Source: Macrosoma leucophasiata
Lineage: Eukaryota > Arthropoda > Insecta > Lepidoptera > Hedylidae
Assembly (NCBI GenBank): GCA_036365455.1
Contig: JAWQUS010000002.1
Location: 7,130,001-7,194,000 of the forward strand
Length of the DNA: 64,000 nucleotides
Direction of reading: 5' to 3'
Part shown: positions 1 to 12,668 of the stretch, piece after piece
Layout: every line of letters begins with the position of its first letter
Position numbering within the stretch: the stretch's first letter is position 1
Made by a program: the position numbers and the translations under genes
The notes under the pieces: model-generated
Database searches by the model: none
The model's input: only the letters and a program-made list of their open reading frames with translations
What the model was told of the DNA's origin: nothing

Positions 1-489
1 ACAAAATGCATCACCATCTATAATTAAACCTGCGTTTTTAATTAAAGACAGTTTGACATTTCAAAGGAGGACATGAGTTTAATTATAATCGAACACAAAT
101 ATCATTGGGACAGTAGTCGAGAGGAGTGATTGCAGGTCGAGCGTGGAAGAGAGACAGGTGAGATTACACGATGGAGTGACGGAGATAGATATAGGGATTG
201 CCCTCGTTTAGAAGCTATCGCAGCATTGTTTGTACGTACAAACACGCGAAATGGGCACAGACATAATGTCAAACAGGTCGAGAGAGGGCCTAGATGTCAG
301 ACTGGCTGGAGACTGAAATTATTGTTCGTGTCTTGCAACCATTACGAAGTCTAATAATGGCGATCGGATTTTGACTCAACGTTTCGCGTGATGTCACACA
401 TTTCGATATATATATATTTACTTTATTCTCTGTTGTCAGTTTGTGAAAGGCGAAATGAGACATTCTACTAATATACTTACTTTAAAAAA
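1..489. other. Unassigned non-coding sequence
   Basis: No convincing gene. A short open frame at 130-354 has no recognisable domain, no start context and no splice sites that extend it. The end of the segment becomes AT-rich and leads into an S2-type SINE tail. Confidence 0.5.
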
Positions 490-545
490 AAACGTAACTT
501 CGCGCCTGTAATCCCCGAAGGGAGAGGCAGACGTAAATGCGTGCG
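490..545 (-). repeat. S2 SINE 3' tail fragment
   Basis: Reverse complement of the tail motif shared with 29998-30046, 26770-26816 and 63540-63585. It contains the 'cccttcggggattacagg' type block followed by 'cgtgaagttacg', preceded by a poly-T/A run. It is truncated, with no tRNA-like head. Confidence 0.7.
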
Positions 546-589
546 TAAGTGGTGCTTGTCACCCTAAATCTTATATATAAACACCGGAC

Positions 590-1207
590 AAGTGCGAGTT
601 CGACTCGCGTGGTGAGGGTTCCGTAATTTAAATAAATATTTTCGAAAATATTACAGATTTAAAATGCAGGGACATAGCGGTTACGGTGGTACCGGCAGGG
701 GGGGTTATATTATTAAGAATTTTCTATTTAATTTGAATACTCAAACTTCTTATAGGTTTTCCAGTAATCTATAGGCAAAGATCTATTTTCCACATTTTTT
801 TCAAAATTTTAAGTTCAGTAGTTTCGGAGATAGGGGGGGAGATGGTCAATTTTCGTCGTTTTTCTTAAATAACTTCAAATTGGTTTATGCAAAAATTATA
901 AATAAAATATCTGAGATGCTGACAACAACTTCTTTCATTTGATATGCCACACGACACAGTTTACGTTTACGTTTTAATTTTCTGATTCATCCCCCGAAAG
1001 TGGCCTCCCTGTTTAAAATTTATTATTTTACTTGACGTGTTCATCTTTGGGGTCACCAATTTACATATACTCATCAAATTTCAACTCAATCGGTCGAGTA
1101 GTTTCGGAGCAAATTGGCTGTGACAGACGGACAGACAGACAGACAGACATACGCACGAGTGATCCTATAAGGGTTCCTTTTTTCCTTTTAAGGTACGGAA
1201 CCCTAAA
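590..1207 (+). repeat. Dispersed repeat ending in a (gacagacag)n block and 'ggttcc...ggaaccct'
   Basis: Starts near 'gtgcgagttcgactcgcg' and ends with a tract of gacagacg repeats, 'gtgatcctataagggttcc' and 'ttttaaggtacggaaccct'. Matching fragments occur in this window at about 26160-26210, 30650-30700 (minus), 35945-36040 (minus) and 63895-64000. The multiple copies show that it is interspersed. No coding capacity is visible, and the class (LINE end or SINE) is unresolved. Confidence 0.7.
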
Positions 1208-1382
1208 AATGAGTGTTTGTCTGTATGTCCTTTATAGAATCGTAAACTACGCATTTGATCATGTGATGATCTTTCGCAAAGTTGTTGTGCATGAGTCCAC
1301 GAAGGTTTCTGAGTCGGCAAATTCGACAGATCAGACAGGCGCCACTATCAATTTTAGTTGGTGGCGTAGCAACGCGCGCAGG

Positions 1383-1801
1383 GTCATCATCATCATCATT
1401 TCAGCCAAAAGACGTCCACTGCTGAACAAAGGCCTCCTCCAAAGCATGCCACAACGAACGGTCCCGGGCCGCCCTCATCCAGCGATTGCCTGCGACCTTC
1501 ACCAGGTCGTCGGTCCACCTCGTGGGGGGCCTGCCTACGCTTCGTTTTCCGGTACGTGGTCGCCACTCTAGAACTCTTCTGCCCCAACGGCCGTCAGTGC
1601 TGCGAGCTATGTGCCCTGCCCACTGCCACTTCAGTTTCGCTATTCGGTGGGCTATGTCGGTTACTTTGGTTCTCATGCGGATCTCCTCATTGCTGATTCG
1701 ATCTCGCAGAGAAAATCCGAGCATAGCCCTCTCCATTGCTCTCTGAGTGACCTTGAGCCTTCTTATGTGGCCCATAGTGAGCGACCACAGCGTCGCAGCG
1801 A
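1383..1801 (-). mobile_element. 5'-truncated RTE-type LINE 3' end
   Basis: The minus strand encodes about 124 residues (1401-1775) typical of the C-terminal tail of lepidopteran RTE reverse transcriptase, with blocks such as 'KLKWQWAGHIARSTDGRW', 'GRPPTRWTDDLVKVAG' and the terminal 'VQQWTSFG'. The 3' end is an (ATG)n tract, read as tcatcatcat on + at 1384-1400. A 9-bp direct repeat, gcgcgcagg, flanks it at 1374-1382 and 1802-1810. It is therefore a 5'-truncated insertion with a target-site duplication. It carries no catalytic RT core and is not functional. Confidence 0.88.
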
Positions 1802-1810
1802 GCGCGCAGG

Positions 1811-2570
1811 ATACAGCTAGTTAATTAATACATTTCTGAATCTTATTCAGGTTCTCTAAATCTTACCTACGACCATTTATATCTATCTACCAGTCAGTGT
1901 AATATGACAGTGTAAGTTTCAGAGACATTAGTTTGTTATAGTTATTATGTGTATTTCAATTGCAAGTTTAGCTCCGTTATTCACAAAATACCAATTGGAC
2001 CCAAAGGCTTAACTACATGTTCATAATATATTATATACCATTTAGTAGTCCAGTACCACCATATAGTAATAGAACTCCAAATAGATTTATGTAGTGTTAA
2101 CTCTAGTCTACTAATGGAAGTTACGTTGAGTAGCTCAATGTTACCAGCACTAGTAAATTATTTATTAGCAGTAAGTAATTTTACGAGTTTTGACGGGAAC
2201 GTTGGAAAGTGGTGTGTCGCAGCATGATATGATAGTTTTTGTGTGTAAAACTGATGGGATTTTATTTATAAAGCATTCGATAACGTGCACAGATGTAGGA
2301 AAGTGATATTATGCAGTGTAAAGAGATTTTTCATATTTTCTCTGAAACTCCTTAAAGTCCCCATCACTTTACATCCATCCATCTTATTATTTTCCTTAAG
2401 GAACCATCTCCATGTTCCACATGGATTTTCATGAGACATGAAAAAGAAAAGAAACAAGTCTTGAGCATATAAATTTCTGTCGTTTACTTGTCATTGGCAT
2501 GAAGTACAAAAATAGGTACATTGCTATACAAAGGGAAAAAAAGTAACTTTACGACAGACTGCACTTTTAC
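1811..2570. other. AT-rich non-coding stretch
   Basis: No gene, RNA or clear repeat was found here. Short open frames carry no domain signature. Confidence 0.45.
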
Positions 2571-3612
2571 GTTCAACTCTACCGATTACGTATTGTCATA
2601 AATAAATAGGTGCAGAGAACCAGCGATACCATAATTTTACGATGTAATATATAGTATTTGCAAACTTCCAGATTCACGATATAGCGGTCTCCTAAAGTTA
2701 GCACAATATTTTTATGTTCGAATTTCGAACACGTGAGCGTGAAAGTCGGAATGACATTTTAAATTGAAGCCAAGATTGGTACGTGTATAAAGAAATGTTT
2801 AATATTTATACGTTAAATATTAATGTTAAATATTTAGGGGAATCCTTGGTCATAAATACAAATATAATAATAATATGTAGATGGGAGTGGGGTATTAATA
2901 CCTCCACTGATAAGCCATTTTAATAATGACTAAATGAAATAAATGACTTATTACTAATTTGTAACATTACGACTAACATCACTTACTTCCAACTCCGCTG
3001 ACCACGTATTGTCATAAGTAAGTAGTTGCAGAGAGCCAGCGAAACCATAATTTTACGATGTAAGTAATATATAGTATTTGCAAACTTCCAGATTTACGAT
3101 ATAGCAGTCTCCTGAAGTTAGCAAAATATTGTTATGTTCGAACACGAGAGCGTGAGAGTCGGACTGACATTTTTAATTGAATTTTTTTTTATTGTGCGCT
3201 GTTTAAAGAAATGTTAATTATTTAATACACATTAAATATTTAAATATTTAGGAGAATCCTTTGTCATAAATCTAAATATATGTAGATGGGAGTGGGGTAT
3301 TAAGACCTCCACTGATGGGCCATTTTATAATGACTAAATGACTTATTACTAATTTGTGACATTACGACTATTATCACTTACTTCCAACTCCGCTGACCAC
3401 GTATTGTCATAAGTAAGTAGTTGCAGAGAGCCAGCGAAACCAAAATTTTACGATGTAAGTAATATATAGTCATTGCAAACTTCCAGATTTACGATATAGC
3501 AGTCTCCTGAAGTTAGCAAAATATTGTTATGTTCGAACAGGAGAGCGTGAGAGTCGGACTAACATTTTAAATTGCAGCCAATATTATTGTGTGCTGTATA
3601 AAGAAATGCTAT
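2571..3612 (+). repeat. Tandem array, ~2.6 copies of a ~400-bp unit
   Basis: The unit starts 'caactc(c/t)...' at 2574, 2990 and 3385, giving periods of about 416 and 395 bp. Each copy carries the same ordered blocks: 'cgtattgtcataa', 'gcagaga(g/a)ccagcga', 'gcaaacttccagat', 'tatgttcgaa', and in copies 1 and 2 also 'agatgggagtggggtatta'. Copies 2 and 3 are closer to each other than to copy 1. The third copy stops near 3612. Length and head-to-tail order suggest a short satellite-like or locally duplicated block. Confidence 0.85.
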
Positions 3613-3804
3613 GTATCGTACCATGAGCTCAGTGGATAGTTATTTATTATAATCGCCACTATGAACGCCAATCCGCCTGCCAGGCGTGGCGAATATGGCA
3701 TATTCTCGCCAAATAACGCACAACACTATTGTCTGCAACTTTGGAGAAGGCTTAGTCCATTAGTGGACGTCTTTCCGTGGATTTAACGATAATATGATGA
3801 TTGT

Positions 3805-4100
3805 ATATTTATACAAATAAATAAAATTGGAGTGTGTGTTTGTAATATAAAAATAACCGGTACATACGAGTATATACCAAAACAACATTTTTTACAATTT
3901 TTGTCTGTCTGTCTATCTGTTTGGCGGGGATAATCTTGGGAACGGCTGGACCGACTTTGACGGGACTTTCACTGGCAGATAGCTGATGTAATAAGGAGTA
4001 ACTTAGGCTACTTTTATACTAGCTGCGCCCACGACTTCGTCTGGGTAGATACTGAATAATCATAAATTTTCACGTGGGCGAAGTCGCGGGCACAGCTAGT
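3805..4100 (-). repeat. Hairpin-ended dispersed repeat, near full length
   Basis: Same family as 23745-24095 and 43705-44020, and partly 51375-51460. On the reverse strand the order is: imperfect palindrome (about 76 nt, here 4019-4095), 'taagttactccttatta', 'gatagct' with a 'gaaagtcc' block, gacagacag tract, then 'attttatttatttgtat'. No ORF. Probably a non-autonomous retroposon; class uncertain. Confidence 0.75.
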
Positions 4101-4224
4101 TTCAAATATAGTAAGAATTATTCCTTTTTCCCACTAAGCAATCTCCATTTCGATGTATCCATCGAATATTATAATCGATAAAAATTATAGTCGGTATCCC
4201 GACTATATTTTTTTATTTATGTAA

Positions 4225-4440
4225 TTAATGTTATCTCCATGCTTGTTTACCAAAACAAGCATGCAGATAACATTGAAGTTAAGTGATGACTGCAGCCTAT
4301 AGACACCCACACATGGTGGCAACGGGACGGACTTCTGGTCTAATGCAGATGCGTTGCCACCTCTGAGACCTTAGTTGTTATGTCTATAGATGTGATAGTT
4401 ATTACGGCGCCATTCAATGATGTAGACTACCTACTACATA
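4225..4440 (-). repeat. S1 repeat, degraded copy, with foldback at its edge
   Basis: The reverse complement of S1 runs from 'caagcatgcag' through 'gatgactgcagcctatagac' to 'tagttattacgg'. At 4229-4273 the S1 end folds back on an inverted copy of itself (about 18-bp arms, 'gttatct..catgcttgttt'). Confidence 0.7.
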
Positions 4441-5304
4441 AGAATATGTAAGTATAACTGGAACATAAAAGCCTTAAATCTCCATTCTACAAGTTAGACA
4501 AGTTTTAATAACATATGACCTGATTTACACGATTTGGACAAAGAAACGCGAGAGCGGAAAAAAAGTTCTTTATTAAATCCTTTTCGAAGTAGAAATAAAA
4601 GAGTAAAGACGCGGTGGAAAGAGGCGGCACACACGAATCTGTCATAACCTGTGAGACATCTCGGGAACTTGCCGAAGAATATATTAAAACTTTATCAAAG
4701 CAGAAAGTTCCATTTCCTTTCCAAGTGCCATGGGATCTGTGGGAACTCAGTCTGGGGAGAGCAAACTCTGAATACGTGTGGTAATTCGCTAAAAGAAACT
4801 CTATTGTCGTACAAATAACGCTGAATATAAACTAACTTGGTGAATGTTATGAAGAAAATAGAGAACTGTAAGACTTGAGCGTTCTATTTATTATACTTAA
4901 TGCCTTGTATGTGAACCGTACAAATTAAACCTTCATTCAACCGCTCCTATTTGAGATTTTTATTTACAAACACATCGATTTCTCATTATATTTGCTCAGG
5001 AATATTACGAGTAAAACTCGTTTACTAGGTATAACATTAATTCAAGAAATAATTTATTTGATTTAACTGTTAACACCGATTCAAATAGTAATTTATTCGA
5101 TTAAATTGTCTACGTAATTTAGAGGTATTTAAATAGAATGAGTATATACAAAATATAGAGAAATTGTACGAAAGATTTTTTGCTCGAAAAGTTATATATT
5201 ACACAGGACACACGTTTTACCAGTTTCGAAGTATATATTCTGGTACTCTAGTCACAGTAGAAGTACTTTGTAATGATAACAAAAAAAAATCACATGAAGT
5301 TCCT
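4441..5304. other. AT-rich non-coding stretch
   Basis: No gene or repeat could be supported here. Confidence 0.4.
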
Positions 5305-5810
5305 CTATTATTCAAAGATTATTATTGTAAAGATGTAAAATAAAAATTTGACTTCGGGTGGGACGTAAACTCGCACCCACTGAAACACAGTCACTCTACC
5401 TACTGGCACACCGCGGACACTTCGCCATAATTCCATACAAACGCTTATTTTGGTCTTTGTTACACAGACATCAATCAGTGCACCTGTGTGCGTAGCACGT
5501 AGAAAATACCAACCGTCGCCCATAAGAGGGGAGGAGGTTGGGTGATGCGGGGAAATCGGGCCGGACGTCGAAGTGTCCATTCTATACGTAGTATTATTAC
5601 ATATTCTCTGCTACTAAAGCTACCGAAGATTGTCGATTTTTTCGTTCATATAAAATATTATTGCATCGCCATGGTCATCGATCGGTCGGGTGTGGGACTT
5701 CAGTATCTCAATAGATAGAGCGACTGGTGACTCAGTGGTCACAGATTCAAATCCCGCCCGAAGTCATTTTTTTCTTTCCATCTTTACTATAATAATCTTT
5801 GAATAATAAA
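5305..5810. mobile_element. Foldback element with two inverted tRNA-like blocks (family S3, copy A)
   Basis: Terminal arms of about 55 bp face each other at 5306-5360 and 5754-5808 (outer block 'attcaaagattattat', inner block reading 'gacttcggg'/'cccgaagtc'). The right arm closes a tRNA-like sequence on + (about 5694-5766). It has an A-box-like start 'agtatctcaatagatag' and a B-box-like 'gattcaaatccc'. The left arm ends a second tRNA-like block on the minus strand (5345-5400). The interior 5400-5605 is a repeat also present, inverted, at 39662-39890. No protein is encoded. Confidence 0.75.
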
Positions 5811-6277
5811 CTAAGTCGTACACATAAATGAACATAGAACATCAACATGATTGAAAAACATCAGTCTACCGAAATATAGACGTGATACATTCAGCACTTC
5901 ACAATCTCTGCCTACCCCAAAAATAAATTAGCGAAAACATACATACGGAGTTTTGGCGGGAACCTTGAAAGAGGCGTGTGGTGCTCTTATTTTATTTCGT
6001 TTTCTTAATGTCTTTTTGAGTTATATTAAATAAACGTGGTGGCATTTTATTTGATATACCAAGGTTTATGGCAGTGCCCGTGTATAGTGCAATAAAATAA
6101 CTGAGCGGAAACACGGCCTTTCAGGCCCGTTTCCAAAACTTCATTGTAAATGTTTTGGTAAAGTAGCCATCGCTTTACTCGAATTACTGACTGTGACTCA
6201 CTTGACTGACATAATAAACAATTAACTGACTGACTGATTCTAACTTTAAATAAACCATTTTACATAATACATACAAA

Positions 6278-6337
6278 AAAACGATATTTCGTATTCGTAT
6301 AAAAGCAGCTTTTATACGAATACGAATTATCGTTTTA
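6278..6337. repeat. Near-perfect palindrome
   Basis: The two arms 'cgtattcgtataaaag' and 'cttttatacgaatacg' are exact complements, and pairing extends outward to 'aaaaacgata'/'tatcgtttta' with small mismatches. The loop is only a few bases. Confidence 0.85.
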
Positions 6338-7748
6338 CTTGACACTGCCAATATGTGTAACCTAATAGCGAAGCCATTTTTAATTAAATAAGAAAACATT
6401 CCTACGCAAATTCACTACTACACTACTAATAAAAACATAGAGCAACAAAGTGCTACGAACAGAGTGATTTGAAACGGGTTGCTAACGTCCCAGTCAAACA
6501 AACAACGCCAGACGGAATTGTTGTAAGGTGAATTACTCCGCCCCCAATTATTCGTGACACAGACGACAAACGAGCAAACAAGCTCATGTAGGTTAATAGT
6601 ACCTCGAACAAGCCTCCGTCGCCCCCCTAATCACACACTCAGTTGACTCTCAAAAGAGGCAAAAGGAACCCAGAAAACTCGACGACTGCCTTCTGGTGTT
6701 TAATTAGAGTAAATAATTATTCACTCAAAGCCCTTGCATTAATTCAGAAAAGCTAGCCATTAATTCGCGCCGCTTGTTACGAGTATCGGTTATTATTACT
6801 TTTGATTCTGTTAAACGTTCAATGCAATTATGTCTCAGCTTATTAAATACGAATTAATGTCGTGATGAACAAAGCCTCAGCAACCACATAGAACATCTTC
6901 CGCTGATTATAACAAAATAAACAGAGACGTCAAGATCAAAGTGGCGTCGTTTGTTTCATCTTGCTCATTTCCTTTTCGGTGTTCGTCCTCAGCCTTCATC
7001 GGAGTCCTCGGTGAAATAGAAATAAATACAAACGTTACCTAAATCATTCCATGCTCTAGCTTTTTAAGAAGAACTCATCGTCTGACTCCGAAAAAAACGA
7101 TATACTTTTATAAAGCAATGTCAATAACCTGAATGAGTTGAGCTGTGTTGTTTGAATGAGAAATGATATCAGAGCTTTTCAACACGCTTTTGTAAGCTTG
7201 GGTTGTATGTACCCACTTAACAAAAACTATTAGCTTCATTTTCACCGGTTTTAGAAATCCGATCAACTTGAAAGTTTGCTCACGTCTCAAGGACCGATGA
7301 CAATGCAATAAATATAATAAATAAATCCATAACTAAAAAAAAATAATTATATTTAAAACACGTTTTTGAAACTAAATGCACTGAAAATAAAAAGTACTGA
7401 TCAATTGTTTTTTTTTTTAATTATTGTAGGTATACCAAGCGTTTGATTAGTTGATTTTGATTTTTGTAAATATTTTATCATTATTTTATAAAATTATAGT
7501 TCTTATAAAAAGCGATTTTTTTCTATTGATTACTACTGTTTTTAATGTAATTTTTTAGTTCGATTAGTTTTAAAAGCGTGTTTTTCTTTGTTTTTTAAAC
7601 TATTATTTACTGTTCTATTTTCATCATTACATTAACTCCAAACCATCGACTATGGAACCAACACCAAACCAAGTAATGGTAGGTACTGTCGTCAAAGTAA
7701 ACTCATATTCTGTTATATCACAAGAAAGTGCATAAATGTTCATAGGAA

Positions 7749-7778
7749 GGAGCCATAATAAGTAATTATTATGGCTCC
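7749..7778. repeat. Perfect hairpin, 13-bp arms, 4-nt loop
   Basis: Arms 'ggagccataataa' and 'ttattatggctcc' around the loop 'gtaa'. Its function is not evident. Confidence 0.8.
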
Positions 7779-10671
7779 CAATATAACAAGAATGGAAACA
7801 GTGAAATCAAAGCTTCTAAAACAATAGATAGACGAAAATAAAGTTAGAGTGGAGGCATTTTATCAAAACTATGAAATGACGTAAGCAGCGCCTTAGAGAC
7901 ATCGGAATGTGCATGAATATCGAAGGATCAAAACAATAGCTCACAAAAAGAAAGCGAATAGGCCTGTTAAAACTTGTGACGTCACCTGGGGGAATTAAAA
8001 TTTGCGTCCTTGTCACTCGCGCCACAAACAGCATCGGTCTCTCTCTTCTGACGGGGAAGCAATTGACCTATTTTCGGCCGGCGTGCAATAATTTCACGAA
8101 GGGTGGACTATCTAACACTAAGGTAAGCGCAGCTATCCACGATCCATCTTAAGTCTGCAGATAGGTATTAACGTGGTAAAATTTAATTTAGTAAATAAAA
8201 TATACGTGTCTGTTATAGTGTATAGTTGGATTAATGTTGACATGTATGTAATTTCGGTATGTTAACAGTTAACAGACAAAAATATACGTGTTTTTACAAT
8301 GCTAATTTTATTATCCTATTAACTAACTACAAATATCGTAATAGATTTAAAGTTAATCACGTAACTACCTAAACTTTATTTTCTTACAGGCGGTTAAAGC
8401 TTCATTAAAGTCCTTAGCTTCAGAGCCGTTGAAAGGGTTTAAAGGGTAGGTAATGAATTATACCCAATATGCCTAAAAATATTAAATGTGATATTTTTTT
8501 ATTTTAAACGGGTTGACAGTCTAGCAGACGGGTCACCTTATGCATAATACACGGCTACCGTCACATATTAACATTTGCAATTTCAGGGGAGTTGCTCGCT
8601 GGCTGCTTTCTGCAGAACTCTTTTGACGCCAGTTTTGATGAACCCCACATTATAGCGCAACAGAGCACCTTATAGAAAAGTACATTCCACAACCATTCAA
8701 TAGTTCGACGTGTCCAGTATATTATAAAGCTAGAATCTTTCTCTTCTGCAGGTAGTGCGATGTGAATAAGAAAATGACACGGCACCAAATCAAACAGTTC
8801 AGTAAAGCACTCGCCATTGTAGAGTCGTTAGAGATACAATGTCTCTACGCAGGCCCAGAATATCAAACCGATCTATATGTTGAAATATAAACCCTACACT
8901 CAATATTTACTTACAATAAAAGTAAATGTGTAAGCATTTATTTTATTTTGAGTAATTGATATCAAGTAAAAATTTTGCGTTTTAGGGGATCGGTTATACC
9001 TGCGTTTACCCTACCAACTGATCTATGCGGTTACACGTCTTGCGTACACATCGACCGAGTCTAAGCTGCAATAAGCAATTGCTGAGTACCCAAGATCACC
9101 ATATCGTATCTGTGCTAATTCCATTTCATCTCAACGATTGAAGCGAACAGTTAACAAACTAATATTGTGATAATACGACTATAAATATTCTGATTGTCTT
9201 CCAAACATCTATGAATGCTAATGTGTTTGTTAATTATGTTAAATGCTTTGATTGTTGATATCCCATATAATATATAAATATGCTGATATGATATATCTTC
9301 TCTCCCGGATAGACATCATATCAACGGCCATTTTTAATATTATCATTGTTTCTTTAATCACTAGACTTTGACAGAATTACTCTGAAGTTGGTAATTGCCA
9401 CTCACCCAAAGAAAGAAAGACAATCATTGATTTTAAAAGTTTTGTTCAATCTTAACAAAGTATAGCCTATAGCACTCTTGGAGTAGTGTAGTTTTCTGCT
9501 AGTGAAAGAATTTTCATGATCAGTATTTTCTAACATTACCCCCTACAAACAAACAAAATAACAATGTTAGAAACTTTACCTTTTTATAATATTGGTATAG
9601 TTAACGCAAACAAGGTAATTATCGTTTGGTATACAATACACCCACCCTACAATTTCCGAACAGTGTGAGAACCGATTTTTAATCATACGACCTAAATAAA
9701 ATTTCAAACATATCGGTAACATATTTTTAGACTTCTCTAAGTGTATGGGAAATACACTTTTTTTCTTATTTCCCGACCTATCCTCCGAGAGAACAGTTGT
9801 CTGGTTTCACGAGCAGAACGCTTTGCCAAAATTTGACATGGGAATATAATGTTACTTTGTTTAATATTTAAATCATATTTTTCTGAAGGTTTGACTGCTT
9901 TGTAATAAATAGATGAATAAAAATTATATAAATATTTTATCCTAAATAAAATAAATTCACCTTAATTTATTGTATTCTTCCTGTATTAAATGTAATTTAT
10001 ACAGAAACAGTGAAAAAGAAATAAAATTATATTTCGGCATTATCTTGCGTAGGTAGGTATAAAATGATTATTTACCGAACGTTTCGGTCGCTTTTTATTT
10101 TCCGTAGTCTCGGAGTAGTAAGGGAGATAAATACGAACATTTTTTTTTTGTTAAGAATGTAGGTAGCGAAAACCTGAGAACATAATATATTTATGAAAAA
10201 GAAAATATCTATAAAATTTATTATTATGCAGTTAGTCGTCTTCACATATACTCGTATAATTCCTCCTCGCACCGCGAAAATACATATTTGTCACTGTAAT
10301 CCAACGCAGATTTTTCGAATGTACATTTATCGCAATGCAAGCAGTGAAACGCAGGTGAAAATCGTTAAATTGCGGAGATGATGTCCATACACTTAAAATA
10401 TATGTACGTCAGAAATATTGTTGGCGCGGTTTCGAGCACTTGTCGATTGTTTCGTCACTCTCGTCACGTCACGACTTTCAATCGACCATCATACATTATG
10501 TGTGGTGTAAAATTGTTGTTTCTATAGATTAATTAATGATGAGTCCCTGCTTTACTTTCTACTAAAGACCGTCCTCTTTGATAATACACGCTCATTTAAT
10601 GTAAATCTAATTAATTACCTAATGCCTCCATCAGATGTCTGTTTTATTCTAACTCTAATTTATTCTAAACT

Positions 10672-10881
10672 AGCTGACCTGGCAAACTTCGTATTGCCTC
10701 AGAATGAAATAATGCGTCAAAGGTTTAAACGGACTATTTGTATGAGAATTATTTTCTCATACAAATAGTTTGTCTTACTATTCAAAAATCATTCAAAACC
10801 AAAATTATCCAAATCGGTCCAGCCGTTCTTGAGTTTTAGCGGGACTAACGAACAGCAATTGATTTATATATATATATATAT
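10672..10881 (+). repeat. Dispersed repeat (family D) with TA-rich end, target of the LTR element
   Basis: Runs from 'actagctgacctggcaaac' through 'aaatcggtccagccgttc' to 'gaacagcaattgat' plus (ta)n. Inverted copies occur at 20430-20625, 25301-25532 and 36702-36952. This copy has an internal hairpin at about 10733-10769 ('tatttgtatgaga'/'tctcatacaaata'). The LTR retrotransposon sits in its TA tail, which resumes at 18344. Confidence 0.8.
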
Positions 10882-11919
10882 TGTTACAATGTATTTGTAA
10901 TTGAAAGATTTGGTCGCTCGATTTAGTACCTCACGCGCTCTGCCTACCGGATGCGCGAGTAAGCGTGAAGGTACGTAATTAAAATATTTTCCTAGGCTGT
11001 GTCGTACGCCGTGCGATATGAAATGAGCGGCGCGTAGACAGAACCGGTTCTGGTGAACGGGCCACCGTTCGCCGGAGCGGAGGGCAGCGGTATGACATTC
11101 GTGCTGGAACATCGGACATGAATAATACTTACTTCTAATTCTTTACACCATACCTATATCTACTGCCAAATAGTTATTGTGCCGTTAGTGCTTATACTAT
11201 TTTTGCCTGTACCTACTTGTGCTATATCTATATACTTGCGGAATATAACCCCGATCTCGGGTAAGTTGTGCATTTATTTATAACTTATTCTCACTGTAGG
11301 TACTAAGTGCTCATATTATCATTGCCTCCTATTTGTATCACTACGACCACATCATTGATTACTAATGGCTATACATATAGCAAACTATCATCTGGCTGCT
11401 TTGGTGTTTAATCATCTCATCAACCATCAAGGTCGTATAGGGGACACGTGATACCATTTGAGCGTGCTCTTATTTTCCACCCTTGGGAATTTCCAGGGTT
11501 TTTATTCTGGGTCTAAAACGACCTGGGTTGATGCTGTCCTGTCCTGTTCGCGTGACGTCAGATTCTTCCCCGCGTCGCGCAACGGTCTACAGAGCGGCAC
11601 CGGGAGCACCGTCACCGGCTTCTAGTGCAGGATAGTGTTGCTGTATTTGTTCCTATCAGTGCAAACAAACGATAGTCGATCCACGCCCTATTCTAACTTA
11701 ATTTCTCAATTTCATTAAAAATTAAGGTTAGGTTTTAATTTTAAATTAGTTTAGTTACCGGGTAGTACCTACCTAAATAGTTTTAATTGTAGTTAGGGAG
11801 ATTAGATTATAGGATAATTAGAGTCATAGTATATAAGAAGATATTTTATAAATTATTAAAACTGTAGTACCTAACTAATATTGGTTGTTTTATTAATAGT
11901 CATTTTAATAAACGTAACA
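10882..11919 (+). repeat. 5' LTR
   Basis: 1038 bp with a short inverted terminus (TGTTAC...GTAACA). Its first ~230 bp are GC-richer than the rest. It contains an arthropod initiator-like 'tcagt' at 11657-11661 and a 'tatataag' at about 11830. A polyadenylation signal AATAAA at 11907-11912 lies just before the LTR end. If transcription starts at the TCAGT site, the R region would span most of the last 260 bp; this is inference. Confidence 0.96.
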
Positions 11920-11920
11920 G

Positions 11921-11933
11921 TGGCGCCATAACG
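11921..11933 (+). other. Primer-binding site (minus-strand priming)
   Basis: 'tggcgccataacg' lies one base after the 5' LTR. A tggcgcc start is what a tRNA 3' end of ...GGCGCCA would pair with; this is lysine-tRNA-like over the first 7 bases only. The primer tRNA is not firmly identified. Confidence 0.75.
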
Positions 11934-12668
11934 TGTTTTAAGATTTCCTTTGTTTGCACTGGTTTACCGTAGTTATTGGTTATCTTTGGTGATGGTTATT
12001 GTTCGATACTTACCTACTTACTTTTAAATTAAGTTAGTTTATTATTAATTAAGTAGTTTGTTAATTGTTAATAATAAGTACCTATTAGATTTATAACAAC
12101 TCAGTACGTAACAAAATAAAAACATGCTAATCTCAATTGTAATTTTGATTAAGGTAGTAAACTTAATTAATATTATTTAAAAATACAAATTATTCTTGAA
12201 ACTAATTAAGAGTAGTACCTAATAGTTTTTAGACGTTATTATTATACCTATTTCGTTGACATAGCATGTTTTTTTATTAAATTTTAAAAGTAGGTATATT
12301 GATTGTGATTGTGTTTACCTTCATGCTACTTACTTAATTTTTCTGTATTTGTTTTTATTGTTCTCATGCATTGTTGCTTCTTTCATTCTCTTATCGTTAA
12401 TATTTGCACAACATATCCGACTACTGGTTTAACATAGTCAAATAATAACTGCCGTACCTATATAACTTCACGCTTGTGTTTTCCAAGGAGATGGATAGAG
12501 TGATATACTTATATGCATAATTAATGTTTATTATAAAAATCAAAGAACAGTAGGTATACAAAATAATTTATCACAGACATAAGCACATTCCATTTTTAAT
12601 ATTTAAATACTTACATTCTAATGATATTTACAGTTTAATAATAGCAATATAAAAAAAAAAAACTTACA
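11934..12668 (+). other. Retrotransposon 5' leader
   Basis: About 735 bp of AT-rich sequence between the primer-binding site and the gag ATG. No ORF with domain content. It presumably carries packaging signals, which cannot be identified by eye. Confidence 0.7.

Larger units (their letters stand above)
5811..10671. other. Long gene-poor AT-rich stretch
   Basis: No ORF with a domain, no rRNA or tRNA. It holds a 27-bp-arm hairpin at 6278-6337 and a 13-bp-arm hairpin at 7749-7778. The rest is unique-looking AT-rich DNA. It may be intergenic or part of a large intron. Confidence 0.45.

Noticed and set aside
10864..11112. Open frame on the minus strand of the 5' LTR, repeated at 17258-17536
   Set aside because: It is present twice only because the LTRs are duplicates; it has no domain and runs antisense through the LTR.
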